Of a DNA stretch of 64,000 nucleotides, positions 19,712 through 31,781 are shown piece by piece. Within the stretch, counting starts at the first letter, position 1. Each line of letters begins with the position of its first letter. The notes beneath the pieces are model-generated. The model was not told where the DNA came from. It saw only the letters and a program-made list of their open reading frames with translations, and did no database searches. Source of the stretch: Liopterus haemorrhoidalis (lineage: Eukaryota > Arthropoda > Insecta > Coleoptera > Dytiscidae); contig OZ020626.1 of the NCBI GenBank assembly GCA_963971575.1, positions 78,787 through 142,786 on the forward strand, given 5' to 3'. A program made the position numbers and the translations under genes.

Positions 19712-22700
19712 ATGGCTTCAACGTCACAGCATTCGACTACGGAACAGACGTTAAATGAAAATCAATTAATCCTGTATCCTGTCGATAAAGAATATATTGG
19801 AAAAATCATTGTCAAGCCACCCGAACTTGAAAATGACGTTACAAAACCATCGGGATCAGAAATAACAACAATAGTAATCCTAGATAGGTCCGGTTCCATG
19901 GATAATCAAGTAGCGAGATTTGTAAATATCATCCTACCTCAAGTATTTACTAAATTACAATATGCTTTTGATGAAACGATACGTTTAATTACATTTGATT
20001 CAACAGCAGAAGTTATAAATACATCGGTAGGAGCTCTGCCTGACATAGCTATTGATTGTAGAGGTTGTACATATATGAAAGGTGCAATAAATGAACTTAA
20101 AAATATTATTTTGGCACTGCCAGAAAACCGGAAGGTAATTAGATTGTTGACTGTATCGGATGGTGAAATTTATGATCAAGAAGAAACTCAAACGGCAGCT
20201 GAGGAACTAGCAAAACTCATCGAACAAAAATATGTAATAAATTCCCAAGCTGTTCGATTATTTACATCATGTTGTGAACCCGATACTAGAGCGCTGTCTA
20301 GTATTCTTCGTCTCAACAACTTATCTAATGTCAATCTTCTGGATTTACTCCAAGAACTATCCGATGATGAAATTTCTACATCCATTAGTAATTTGTTTGC
20401 TGATGATTGTTTAACTTATCAAATAATACTAAACGGAGAAGAAAATTTGTTTAAAAAATCACCTTGGACAGTAGAAAGTACAAACAAAATAACAATATTC
20501 CCAGGAGAAAATATATTTTGGGTAGATAAAATACCTACAAAACCAATCAAAATAGAAGATCAGATCGTCTCAATAAAAGTAGAGCCAAATGTAGACCTAG
20601 AAATGTATGGAGACCTTTTGAAAAAGAAAATAGAGCATTACATGACGCAATTAAAAATTCTTAAGGTTGTTAACACTGCAGAGTCAACAGAAGCAATCAC
20701 ACAAATGGTAAAATATTTTCAAAATTGTGAAAACAACATTTTAAGTAAAGAACAAGATTTGCAATTAATATTAAATAACCCTGGTTTGCAATCAAGATTA
20801 CACTACATGAAAACTTTAATATCAAGAAGAAATAAAACATTTTCAATACGTATGGCACAAATAGCTAACGATGAAAAAGTAGCACAACTAAATGCAGCGC
20901 AACAAGCTGATTATTTACGAACAGTAGATAATTCGAAGAATAGTCGTGGTTTAGCCAAACGAGCTCTAAACCAAGGTATTGATTTTAATGAAACAGTTCG
21001 TAAAGAAGTACGAGAGATGTTGGATCATATAGACGAACTAAAAAATATAAACGATAAAGATCATTTTACATCGTTCTACTCGAAAGAAACTACTTTAGGT
21101 GGAATCTACACTTTGTGTGAACTAGCGAAACAAAATATGTTAGATGATTTAGAGGCGAATGATATATTATTGCTTCTTAATATTGTTGGTGTTGCTTGTT
21201 CTGGACCAATTGGTGATTTTCCAGATCCGATGACGTGGAGAGTTAACGAAATATACTACGGTTGTTATATAAGTATGTCTGATGTACTGACAGCCCATTT
21301 ACAGTCTAACGGTAATGCTTTAAAAACACCAGCTACAGAAAAAATTATAACTAATGTGATACCAATCTTTGAAGATAACCGTATTGTAAAATTTTTAAGA
21401 AAATACGCTCCATCATTAATTGAATACACTTCTTCCATCGGGATGCGTAGAGTTATTGCTGATGTTCCAATGACATGCGGATATACTATGTGTGCTGGAA
21501 TTTGGAAAATGGTAGAAGATTTAAATAAAAACAAAACAGAATTACATTTAAAAACTTTTAATAAATTAGTTAATAATTATGAATTTTTTGTCGGTAAATA
21601 TTTTGATCACATTATGCCATACATAAAAAATCAAGGAGATAATCACTTATCATACTACATTGCTAATAATGGTATAACTAATATGATTAGTCCTTTAATT
21701 AACTTGTACAAATTAAACGATAATTCTAGGTTATGTTACATTCCGAATATTCTCCGTGCTTTATATACTTATGAAGTTTGGCAAGCAGTTCGTCGTTTAT
21801 ATAAAAATAGAGAAAACTCTGAAATAATTGCTAAAGATATGTTAACAAAATTTTTAGGTATAGATTTGGAAAAGAATAAAACTGTTTTAAAACCACAGTT
21901 TGACGAGGAGCCTGAAATAAAGAAAATAAAGTTAAACGATGAAATCAATTTAGACGAAACTTATTTCGATGAATTATGTAAAAATTTTTATTACCTCAGA
22001 TACTCTACTTTAATTCCGAAGTATTTCGAGGCAGTGATGAGTGGTAAGACTGATAATATTTTAAATGTTCCTAAAATAACTGAAGATACAATAAAAGAAG
22101 CTTTGGATATTAAATACGATCTCAAAACTTTCAACATGTATAATATTTTTCAAGCCCTATACTATACAACCAAAGCAAGTCGTGTGGATACAGAAACGGA
22201 AACAATGAAAATAATTGATTTGAAGTATGAAAAGGAGGCAGAAGAAGAAGTAAGAGAGTATATTAAAAAACAGTATGAAAGTAAATACATTACTGATTTG
22301 GCAGAGAAAAAGAAACAAGAACAATTGATTCTAGCAGAATTTTTAGTAGAGTCTATCGTTAAATCAAAGTCACACGTTGAACTAGTGAATTTAATGCGTA
22401 ATGGGGTTTCAAGAGGTTGTGCCAGTTGTAAAATTTCAAATTCTTCTAGTCTAGGATACTTAGAATTAAAAAAAAGAATATTTGACATGAGTGAAAATAT
22501 TCCTTTAAGAATTAACATCATTAAAATTTTCCTTCTTTGTACCGATTTCGAAAATAATAATGAACCTGTCTGGAATAACGGAGGTATTAATTTTGTTTAT
22601 AATATAAAAGAAATAAGTGACATTTTTAAATCTGCTGGTTTAGAAGATGATTGGAACAAAGTTTATTCTGAATATAAAGAAAGAGGTATACATATTTATA

Positions 22701-22879
22701 GAACTAAAACAAATTACCATGGGCATGGAAATGAAAAACCATCTTATTCTGCTTTAGGATATCCTACATTAATGCATTATAAAAATGATGTTTCAGAAGA
22801 ACAATTTAAATATTATTGTGATATTCATAATAATTGTTGTGGTGTACCACAGTTATTGGCACTTATTACTAAAAGTTAA
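19712..22879 (+). CDS. Large VWA (MIDAS) domain protein, continuous open frame, 1055 residues
   Basis: The frame is open from 19646. The ATG at 19712 is preferred because a pyrimidine tract and acceptor (TTTTTTTTTTCAG) end at 19681, implying a 5'-UTR intron, and because its context is GACGATGG. Residues about 50-240 form a VWA domain with an intact metal site: D58-x-S60-x-S62, T120 and D150-G151. VWA domains of this kind bind protein ligands through Mg2+. The remaining 800 residues are mostly helical and hydrophilic. They include a conserved-looking segment (GVACSGPIGDFPDPMTW), a C-x2-C (RGCASCK) and a Cys/His-rich tail (YYCDIHNNCCGVP). No signal peptide or membrane segment is seen, so it is probably intracellular. 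AATAAA lies at 23100-23105. The C-terminal family is not recognised. An intron-free frame this long is unlike its neighbours. Confidence 0.9.
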   Translation: MASTSQHSTTEQTLNENQLILYPVDKEYIGKIIVKPPELENDVTKPSGSEITTIVILDRSGSMDNQVARFVNIILPQVFTKLQYAFDETIRLITFDSTAEVINTSVGALPDIAIDCRGCTYMKGAINELKNIILALPENRKVIRLLTVSDGEIYDQEETQTAAEELAKLIEQKYVINSQAVRLFTSCCEPDTRALSSILRLNNLSNVNLLDLLQELSDDEISTSISNLFADDCLTYQIILNGEENLFKKSPWTVESTNKITIFPGENIFWVDKIPTKPIKIEDQIVSIKVEPNVDLEMYGDLLKKKIEHYMTQLKILKVVNTAESTEAITQMVKYFQNCENNILSKEQDLQLILNNPGLQSRLHYMKTLISRRNKTFSIRMAQIANDEKVAQLNAAQQADYLRTVDNSKNSRGLAKRALNQGIDFNETVRKEVREMLDHIDELKNINDKDHFTSFYSKETTLGGIYTLCELAKQNMLDDLEANDILLLLNIVGVACSGPIGDFPDPMTWRVNEIYYGCYISMSDVLTAHLQSNGNALKTPATEKIITNVIPIFEDNRIVKFLRKYAPSLIEYTSSIGMRRVIADVPMTCGYTMCAGIWKMVEDLNKNKTELHLKTFNKLVNNYEFFVGKYFDHIMPYIKNQGDNHLSYYIANNGITNMISPLINLYKLNDNSRLCYIPNILRALYTYEVWQAVRRLYKNRENSEIIAKDMLTKFLGIDLEKNKTVLKPQFDEEPEIKKIKLNDEINLDETYFDELCKNFYYLRYSTLIPKYFEAVMSGKTDNILNVPKITEDTIKEALDIKYDLKTFNMYNIFQALYYTTKASRVDTETETMKIIDLKYEKEAEEEVREYIKKQYESKYITDLAEKKKQEQLILAEFLVESIVKSKSHVELVNLMRNGVSRGCASCKISNSSSLGYLELKKRIFDMSENIPLRINIIKIFLLCTDFENNNEPVWNNGGINFVYNIKEISDIFKSAGLEDDWNKVYSEYKERGIHIYRTKTNYHGHGNEKPSYSALGYPTLMHYKNDVSEEQFKYYCDIHNNCCGVPQLLALITKS

Positions 22880-23232
22880 GAATTTATTTTTCTATAGTGT
22901 TCATGTTTTTCTGGCAAAACACGGAGTGTGTACAATTGTAATTTTAAAAGAAGATTCTTCAAGGTCAATTGTGATTTTTACTATGATTACTAAGCCTGTT
23001 ATTTCACGCCATTGGTCCAAATGTTAAAATTATTAGAAAACGGTACACTATTGCAAAATCAATAGTTAATTTGAACGATTTTCGTAGTTTTGCTTAAATA
23101 ATAAACTAATTTGATAGACTAACTACGCACTTGTAATTAATAACAAGATTTCTAGTCTATAAGACTCATTTTTGTGTGAAATAATTGATTTAGAAGTTGT
23201 TACCTGTTCCATACACAGTCTGCAGTTTTCTC

Positions 23233-23279
<47 letters not shown>

Positions 23280-25330
23280 AATAAATGCTTAATTATATTA
23301 TCTGTCTCATTTTGTAACACGTAAGTAACAGGGAAAGTTCATTTTTACCGACCGCCGTAAGGGATATTGTGATCATACCAATTTTGACATTTCGAGATTT
23401 CGATGGATCTCCACGAATTGAGGTCCCTACATAACGTTTTGACTATTTTTAGCATGATGTCTGTCGGTCTGTCCGTCCGTCTGTGTACACGTGCAGAGCA
23501 AATTCGGCTAAAAGGATTTTTATGAAACTTCATATTTAAGCTTTTGAGATCAATGGTACGAGTTGATCAACTCGTGTTGATTTTAAGATTTTTGCGAATA
23601 TTTCATAACAGAAAAGTATTTCGAAAAAAAATATTTAACAAAAGTTGCTATAAAAGCAATAACTAACAACTTATTTCAGACATTTTTTGATAAAATGAAA
23701 AAATATAATATAACATTTATTTAATTTTTTGAAATAGGGCTCCCGTTAGGCTTTTTTTGTATAGATATATAAACTTTGTCTCTCATATAAGGAGCAGAAA
23801 CTAATTCTATCTCCATGTATAAAATTTTATCAAAATTGGCCCATAAACATTAAAAATATTGTAATTTTAAAAAAATTGGACCTCCATTTAGGCCTTTTTT
23901 GTACAGATACGTGAATTTTGAACACCTACATATCAGAAGACACTAATTCTAATATTCTGTGTCAAATCCCATCGAAATCGGTCCATAAATAAGCGAGTTA
24001 TGGCCGTGCTCTATTTTTGGTCAAAACTGGAGCAAATTTTTTTACCAACTTGCGAATTTGATGTTTTTGACTATACAGTCAAAAGCCTCATGCACTCCTA
24101 ATTCTAAAACTGTAAGTATTTTCAAAATCCGTTCATAAATAAGCGAGCTACAGTCATTTGAACTAGTTTCCATTAATCCGCTCTAATTATTTGGTCTAAT
24201 TCAGTAATTAGTTCAGATATTTGGTTTAGTTTAGGTGTATTCCCGGGTTAGCAGCACTTGCCATACATTTCTGAATCAATCAAAATATAAATATACGTCA
24301 TTAGGATTACAATGTAATTTACTGGAAAAACGTATGTTTTAATTGTAATTTATGCAGATAAAATTTGATCAAGGACTTTTTAATTAGGCCTTTTGATTGG
24401 CCCTAGGGACGTGTCGTCAACAGACGCTAAGTATCGCAAGATGGTTACCTATTTTTGTCTAATGATGACATTTGATATTTTTTAAGGAAATTAAATTGAA
24501 AATTTGTGCTGAAAAGTTGTAAAAAGGTAAGAAATATTTTAAAATTTAATTAGAATTTATTATTTATATTTCACAACAGAAAAATAGTTCGAAAAAAAAT
24601 ATTTAACAAAAGTTGCTATAAAAGCAATAGCTAATAACTTTTATTTGAGACATTTTTTGATAAAACGAAAAAAAATTGAAAAAAGTATTTATTTTTTCAA
24701 ACTTATATCTAACGTTTCCATGGTCATGATAAATAATATCTCTGTTAGAAAATATTAGGCCAAATTATTTCTACTCTGCTGCTAGAATGTATTTTCTACA
24801 AGTACTTTGTGATGGCGGTCGGTCCTGTTGTGGCAACAGCTGATTTTTTATGCTGTATATTGACAATACATTTATAATATTATCATAGTATTGGTTCACA
24901 TGGATAAAGTCCAAAGTCTGTTTACAACACAACAGTAACCAGATCTAGTTTGGTATTACAAACTGAGACGGATTATACTTGTTTTGTAAATATGTATGTA
25001 TAAATAATTATTTTTTTAATAAATTTTACTATAAAAATAAAAGCAATTATACCAATTTTAATGCATTTTTATTTTTAAACCTGTACCTCTACTTTAATTT
25101 GTTATTTATGGGCAGCAGTAGTAATAATTGGCATTGTATTTATTAATTAAATATAAACAATAGTTTATTAACAGCGTAATCACTCTTCATAAATCGTAGT
25201 ATTAATTAAAAAGTAAATATAAATTTCCAATTTATTATTTTTTAAGATATGTATTCCGATTTACAAATTATTACGATTGTATGTATATATTCTGTATTTA
25301 CATTATTGCAATAAGTTGATCAACATCACA
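22880..25330. other. Intergenic: TA microsatellite and one decayed element
   Basis: A pure TA run of about 40 bp lies at 23237-23276. The element at 23347-24823 follows. Positions 24824-25330 are AT-rich without recognisable content. Confidence 0.6.
23347..24823. mobile_element. Decayed element with GACCGCC inverted ends
   Basis: ACCGACCGCC at the left and GGCGGTCGGT at the right are inverted. The left part has a GTCTGTCGGTCTGTCCGTC tract. An internal direct duplication (AAAATATTTAACAAAAGTTG and neighbours) occurs near 23625 and 24596. No transposase frame. Confidence 0.5.
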
Positions 25331-28300
25331 ATGTTCAAACGGCATATAAATTTAATTTTAGTGATCGGTAAGTTTCTTTTTCTTCTTCGTTCACCCTCTT
25401 GTAGCCCACTCGTCAACATATTGGCATCTGACACTACCGATAGAGGCGCTACTGCATTGACATCATGGCTGACTTTGGTAGGATATTTTTGACAGGTTCA
25501 ATGGTATCTTCATGTGATATTTATTGAAACACACGGGAACACACTCTAAAATGGTCTTTAACTGTCTTTCCACTTCTAAGAACATATTCCCATGCTTGTC
25601 ACAAACTCGACTATCCTACAACCGTCAGTTTCTCAAAATCTCACTAGAGGCGCTTCAGTTATTGTCAGTTGACAATACAGTACAGTCTGTTCCAAACGGT
25701 TAAGCGGAACTAGATTTTCCAATCTAGTTACTTTCATCGTTTAAATCGTGCTTTTTGGCCGTGTTGTTTAAGCTCTGTAAATCATACTTACAATAAATAT
25801 TTTTTGGTGATTTTTTTCATCATTTTAAAATGTCATTATCTTTATATGTTAATTTTTTGTGTCATTCTTATTACAAGTTTCCCAATTATTTATATTTTTG
25901 TCATTAAAATATATAAAAAAATAATTTAATTTTGACATATATACTTCGTTTCCATGGTTTCATTGTTGGAATTTTTAATTTTGACATTCCAACTTGAAAA
26001 ATGAAATATCCCTAGCAAGGTCCCTTCTCGTGACAACCTAAAAGAACGAAATTCCCATTTAGTTCCGCCTAACCGTTTGAAACAGACTGTACGTTCAGGA
26101 TAACTTCATGTCAGGGCATCATAAAATACGTCATCACCCCTGCGCGAGAAAACAGCTGATTACATAGACGTACATAAGGGTTTCTGCCTTATCAATTGTT
26201 GTGGATACCAAACAAACAAAATCATGTATTTCAAATTAAGTTTTGTTCTCGTTTAAGTACACGGCATACCTGAAAACGTACGAGAAATAAATAATAATAT
26301 ATTTTTGTGTATAAATGTATCAATTTCACCCTGTAAATGCAAATTATATATAAAGCCCGTATGTAACAGTTTTTAATTTTAACCAAATAACAATAATAAT
26401 AACACACAAATATAACAAAAAACAAACAACAAAATTTAACAAAGAAAATAAACAACAAAATTTAAAAAAGAAAACAAAAACGGAATTAAACAATTAAAAT
26501 CGAAATATAAGCGTAGTCAAGAACAGATCAAAGTAAGTGACGCCACTGAAATGTATCAAACCAACTGTTGGTAATGTCATGGACGAAATTTGGTTTCTGC
26601 GCAACCCAGTCAGTAATATAGACCTGGCATGAAGTTATCCTGAACGTACTCTAACTTTTTCGCAGTAGCGTCATAAACTGGCAGTAAATTACGACAAATG
26701 GAACAGATTTGCAGTTACTGCGAAACAAAACGAAAAGTTTTTTTTAACGCGGCAGTAAACAGTAACTGCAAATGTGCAAATCGAACACACCTATTAATAC
26801 AAATATTTTATTTATCGCAATATTTGAGCATTTAATCGTTTCTTTTGCAGGAATCGCAATGATAACTGATGCAAGGTATGGTAGAATATCTACAGTAAAT
26901 TGGAATCCTCAATTCCAGGAAGAATCAAGTAAGTCTTATACATACGCCGGCAAAATTAAAAGAACAGACATAAAAATCTAATTATTTTGCCTGCAGTGTA
27001 GGTACAAGGGAATGTAAGAATTTTGAGTTCTACAAACGATTTTCTGCAATCTTCACGGAAACCAATGCCTCCAATTATTCGTACAACTCGACGCTGTATA
27101 CCGATAATTCTTGATGCATGTAAAAAACTGCCCCAAATTAATAAATAGACTGCCTAAATGGCTCGATGTTTTGGGCTTATCTCATGGGTCGTTCTACCCT
27201 TGATCTTCTATTTTCCCTGAATGTGTTTACCCACGTAACAATGGACGCGTTCAGCGCCCTAAACGTTTTAGTACGTTCACTACGGTTACCTTCTGAACGT
27301 TACCGTTGACAGTCAACAGTTTATTAAACATCTCAACGTAAAAATTTTACGTTTAGTTATGTTGACTTGTATACCTAACCTAAATTTTTAGCGGGAAATT
27401 TATACAAGATACAAGTTAAATAGCACTGGAGCTAACAAATTGATTAATTCTGCTACTTGAGGACACGACAGTCTAAAATGGTTTTTATCTATTAGAAATG
27501 GATCCATCTCTAAATATTTTTTAAGGTTATGTACTTAAATACTCGCGTTTGAAACTAACCGGTAACCGTTCAGACATTCACCAAATTGTTTAATCAACGT
27601 ACGTTTACGTTTAGACTCAACGGTTTAGGCGCTGAACGCACCCATTCGATTGCCGGCCAGGAACACGAGCTTGGTCGGCAATATTTAAGTGCGCCCGGAA
27701 TGCTCGCTGCATGGCGACGATCGAGCGACTGTTACAAAAGTAATATTTTGTTACAGCTGGCTATTTATGGCATTTTCAAAACAAGCGGCCTACGGGACTC
27801 ATGCTGTTAATGTATGATATGAAATCTAATCTGTAAGTAATCTATACTAATATATAAATCAGTTCGTTTGTGTATATGTATGTATAGTGAGATCATTATT
27901 TACTGAGCGTTACATAACAGTAAACAATAAGTTTAAAAATATCAAAACTGTATTCCAATTCACAGCTGAAAGTCACAACTTAACAAACAACCAATCAGAT
28001 TACTTTGTTGATCCGAACTCACCCGAGGAACTACGACAATCCGTTGCGAACTTCATATCTGTTATCAACTCGTGTTGATAGTTAGTTCCGCCTAATCGTT
28101 TGGAATAGCCTGTATGTGTACATAAGCTTGGAAATAAGATAAAAAAAACTGAATGTTTCTGTCAAGTATTGCATAACGCTCAGAAATTATTGATCTCACT
28201 GTTCTATTATGGTATTAATATATATTATTTTACACAGAGTTTGTCAAATGTGTTTTGTTGTCGAACCAAACAAGGATGCCTCAAAGTCAAAGGATTTTGT

Positions 28301-30005
28301 CCCCCATATGAATCATAACCAGACGTGCATTGCCATCGAGAATGGATGCATGGGAGTGCCAACGCGAGGAAGTGTAAGTAACATTACCCCTACTTCATTT
28401 AATATCCTTAAAGGTACCTATACACTATAGATTTTGTACCTAGAGTTGATTTAGCCCTCTATTGAGTCTAGTAGTGTGCACAGCAGCTAGAGTGCTCTAG
28501 TACACAGTGTCAGTTTATTCAAGACGCTCTAGCTAGATCACACTAAAGTCACTGGATTATACAAAGTAGCGCAAGCCTTTGAAGAAGCCGACAGACCCCA
28601 GGGTTTGATTGGTAACATTGCTTCCCCTATTAAGCAAACTCATACCCTTTTCACACTAGAACTTTAAGACGAGTGAACATAAAGTTCACCGATGTTTAAC
28701 ATCGGTATGCTTTCACACTTGATGTTTAAATCTCCGGTGCTGTCACCAACTACAGTAATTTTGTCCTTAAGTTACCGTCAGGAAATTACCAGTTTTGAAC
28801 TGTCTGCGTAGACGCACGTTTTGAATTATTATAAACAAATATGGATATTTCATTTCATTCTACAATAAAGAATATATTAAACCTGTATTAACATGTAAGT
28901 CGATACATTTTATCTCAATTATTGTAGCTCTGTATTTTATTAAACACATTATTAAAATAAATAATTTAAACAAAAACCCTTATACCGTCATTTTGTCGTC
29001 TGTCTGTTCGGTAAAAATTGTAGCCAAACGGCTAAACCTAGAGAGTTGAAATTTGGCATGCTTATACAACTCTTTGACCCGCACATAGGAAAAATACTAA
29101 AACATCTAAAAAACATATGCCCCTAAAAATATAAACAAAAATGTGCTAATCGAAAACAAAAATATTTTTTTTAAATTCTGAGCAGGGTATCAAATGAAAG
29201 CCCTTAGTACGTGGATTAGCGATCAAATTTTTATTTTTGCAAAATAAATTATTTTGATGCGATTTTTGCAAAAATTGTGCAAATAAAATTTTGTCCCACA
29301 CCCTGTAGCCCAGATGGTTTAAACTAAAAATCTAAAAAAGTAATGTATATTGGTGTGAACCGAAATAGTACAACAGGAATTTTTTATCAGATTATGTTTT
29401 CGGAAAATAACGCATTTTTTGTGGTTTTTGGTTCACAAAGTACAAAAGTTATACCAATGTAAGACACCCACATGCAAGGCGTACGATAGCGTAGTGGTTA
29501 GAGCACTGGTGTCGTAAGCTAAAATTTGCTGGAAACGAAGGGTTTCGAGTATGGAGTGAATTTTATTTTTTGTTTTTTTTTTGCATTTTTATTATGTTGA
29601 AATTATTTTGTCAAAATTCTAGTTATATTTTAACAAATGTTGCATTTAATTTTTAAGAGCGTAAATTTAATAACCAGTCTTATTATATGATTAACAGACG
29701 ATAAATTATTTTAAAAATATCGTTCATTTTGCCGTGATTACTACAAAGTAAAATTTGTTATTATATACCTGCGAAACCCTGAAATGTGTGAACATTCACA
29801 CTTCACATCAATTTTTTAATTAGTTCTCTATTTTGGAACTCTGAATTAGTATTATAATTCATTTTGAGAGAAATAATATTACTTTATTATGTTTTAGTTG
29901 CAATTAATGTCGGATGTAGATTTTTCCAGACTTTTCACAGTCGCAATGCTGAAATCAGAAGACAATCACCAACTAGATTTCAAGGATATTCGTCCGATAG
30001 GATAA
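25331..30005 (+). CDS. Small secreted Cys-containing protein, 118 residues (4 exons)
   Basis: Exons at 25331-25367, 26851-26928, 28240-28373 and 29898-30005 join in phase. The N-terminus MFKRHINLILVIGIAMITDA is a signal peptide. The mature part holds four cysteines: C-x2-C (ICQMCF), then C-x6-C (TCIAIENGC) about 25 residues later. It ends DFKDIRPIG before TAA. AATAAA follows at 30060. The CxxC then CxnC pattern resembles the second half of the cysteine domain in the 686-11907 gene on the same strand, so distant kinship is possible but unproven. No family was recognised. The exon 3 acceptor (CACAGAG before TT) is forced by frame; a better-looking AG two bases earlier would give a stop. Confidence 0.55.
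25420..25678. repeat. Dispersed repeat C, copy 2 (inverted relative to copy 1)
   Basis: Reverse complement of 4311-4577. It lies in intron 1 of the 25331-30005 gene, next to a family A MITE. Confidence 0.8.
25683..26089. mobile_element. MITE family A copy (TA-flanked)
   Basis: CAGTCTGTTCCAAACGGTTA to CCGTTTGAAACAGACTG with TA on both sides. Its right TA is also the left TA of element D copy 2. Confidence 0.9.
26092..26646. mobile_element. TIR element D copy 2
   Basis: Same termini as 4580-5436 and TA-flanked; 555 bp because the central 26-bp minisatellite is nearly absent. Confidence 0.85.
26929..28239. other. Intron 2 of the 25331-30005 gene, no gene seen
   Basis: The stretch contains CAACGTAAACGTTTA-type motifs around 27300 and 27600 that are partly inverted, likely a relic element. 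A MITE-like end (TAGTTCCGCCTAATCGTTTG) is at 28081-28114. No exon was recognised. Confidence 0.5.
28972..29780 (+). mobile_element. Element B copy 3, left-truncated, with tRNA-like sequence
   Basis: It starts inside the CCCTTATACCGTCATTTTGT signature and ends ACCTGCGAAACCCT. The tRNA-like part near 29482-29560 reads GATAGCGTAGTGGTTAGAGC (box A) and GGGTTTCGAGTATGGAGTG (weak box B). It lies in intron 3 of the 25331-30005 gene. Confidence 0.72.
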
Positions 30006-30182
30006 TTAATAGTTAAAACTATAAATGAATATGATCATAATTTGTATAATTATCAACTTAATAAACTGATATAGAGTATCCTATAACAAACGTTATTAAC
30101 TTATTTCAATTGCAGAATTATTTTCAAATTAAAACTGCGTTCAGAACTCTTTAAATTAGTTGACTGTGACTAACAATAAAAT

Positions 30183-31290
30183 ATAATAATAATAATATCT
30201 TTATTTAATAGCAAAGTGGCCAATCAAAAATACAATATATAAATTAAAATAGCATTTAAACTAAAATAAACTACATATAATAAGTAATAAAAATCAACAA
30301 AACAATTTTTTCAAAAGATGGTCACGTACTTTACACTCAAATAATTTGTATCTTTCAATATCTTTAATTTCCTTAGTAAGTTGCTTATATAAAGTCAAAC
30401 CTTTAGAAAAAACACTGCTCTTAGTTGCTTCCTTTCTAACACAACTTATGGAAAAATCTTCCTTATTTCTTGTGTTGTACACATGTACATCTTTATTTTG
30501 TTTAATTCTAATTCTTAGATAATCAGGTACCATATATTTTAGTATTTTATAAATAAATGTTAATACTTTAAATTCAAGATAACTACTGATATCTAGCCAG
30601 TTCATCGCCTTTAACATAGACATAATACTTGCATACTTATCACATTTTAATATTACTCTTAGGGCCTTATTTTGACATTTCTGTAACTTATCTATATCTG
30701 TTTTATTGCACATAAAAGTGACAGTTGAACAGTATGTAAAGTGTGGCAGTATAATTGTGTTATATATTAATAATCTAGTGTATCTACTTAAACTATACCT
30801 ATAAGAAACTCTGCTGAAAAAGCCTATTTTTGCCACTTTCTTAATTACGTATTGCACGTGCTCTTTAATTTTAAACTTCTAGTACAACTCCTAAGTATTT
30901 ATATTTATCAACCAATTCTAACACACAATTATTAACTTCTACTCTTTCTACCCTATTGTCTTTTATATCTAAATCGTACTCACTATTTTTACATAATATC
31001 ATATATTTACATTTATCTAAGTTAAGTTTCAGTCTGTTCATTTCAAAATACTCATTCATTATTTTTAGTTCATCTTTTAATCCACTAACTACCTCTTTAT
31101 AACTATCTCCTTCAACATATATTAATCATCCGCGAACATATTTATTTTACACTTTTTTAATATTTTTGTGATGTCATTAATGTATACAATAAATAGCAGT
31201 GGTCCCAACACACTTCCCTGTGGCACTCCTATACAGTTTTCTAATTTCTCACCAAGCACACCATTCCATTTCACCTTTTATTCTCTGTTC
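30183..31290 (-). pseudogene. Broken LINE reverse transcriptase (3' part of a non-LTR retrotransposon)
   Basis: Read on the minus strand, the order is [19 protein letters not shown], then NMFADD (the catalytic YADD-type motif), then RLKLNLDKCKYMI and KYKYLGV, then a 187-residue C-terminal frame (30294-30857). A frameshift or stop falls right after FADD near 31127, and another between 30871 and 30857. An (ATT/TAA)n tail at about 30183-30205 marks the 3' end. The 5' end is truncated. Motif order fits the Jockey/CR1/I-like LINEs; the clade was not resolved. It lies between the convergent ends of the 25331-30005 gene and cereblon. Confidence 0.85.
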
Positions 31291-31781
31291 AGCATGTTAC
31301 TGTAATTGTTGAAAATAATAAAACTGTTGGATAGTAAGGTAAAAATTAATGAAAACACAATTCAAATTTGGATTTAGGAATTTGATAATATATTTTTTCT
31401 TCATCGTATCTAATTTCTAACAGTTCTTATCCTTTCATTTATAAATATATTACATTAAGCATATCTTATTATTTAATGAATAGCCTATTTATATCAACTG
31501 CGTACAGCATATTTGAATGGAGTATATACAGCAAAAAAATTAGAATATTGTTGGTTTATTTCAAAAACCTAGTAAATCGGACTTTACACATTTTATTATA
31601 GTACCACCTGTTGGTAAAATTTGAGAGTTCTTTGGTTAAATCATTGAATAAAAAGAAAAAGGAAGGAGACTATATGAATTTTTACATACAAATTATTAAT
31701 TCATTATATTCAACATTCAAATACGACCTGCACGCCAATGCTCTGTTGTTACGTCTATTTTACACATGCATAAAGTGTTGT

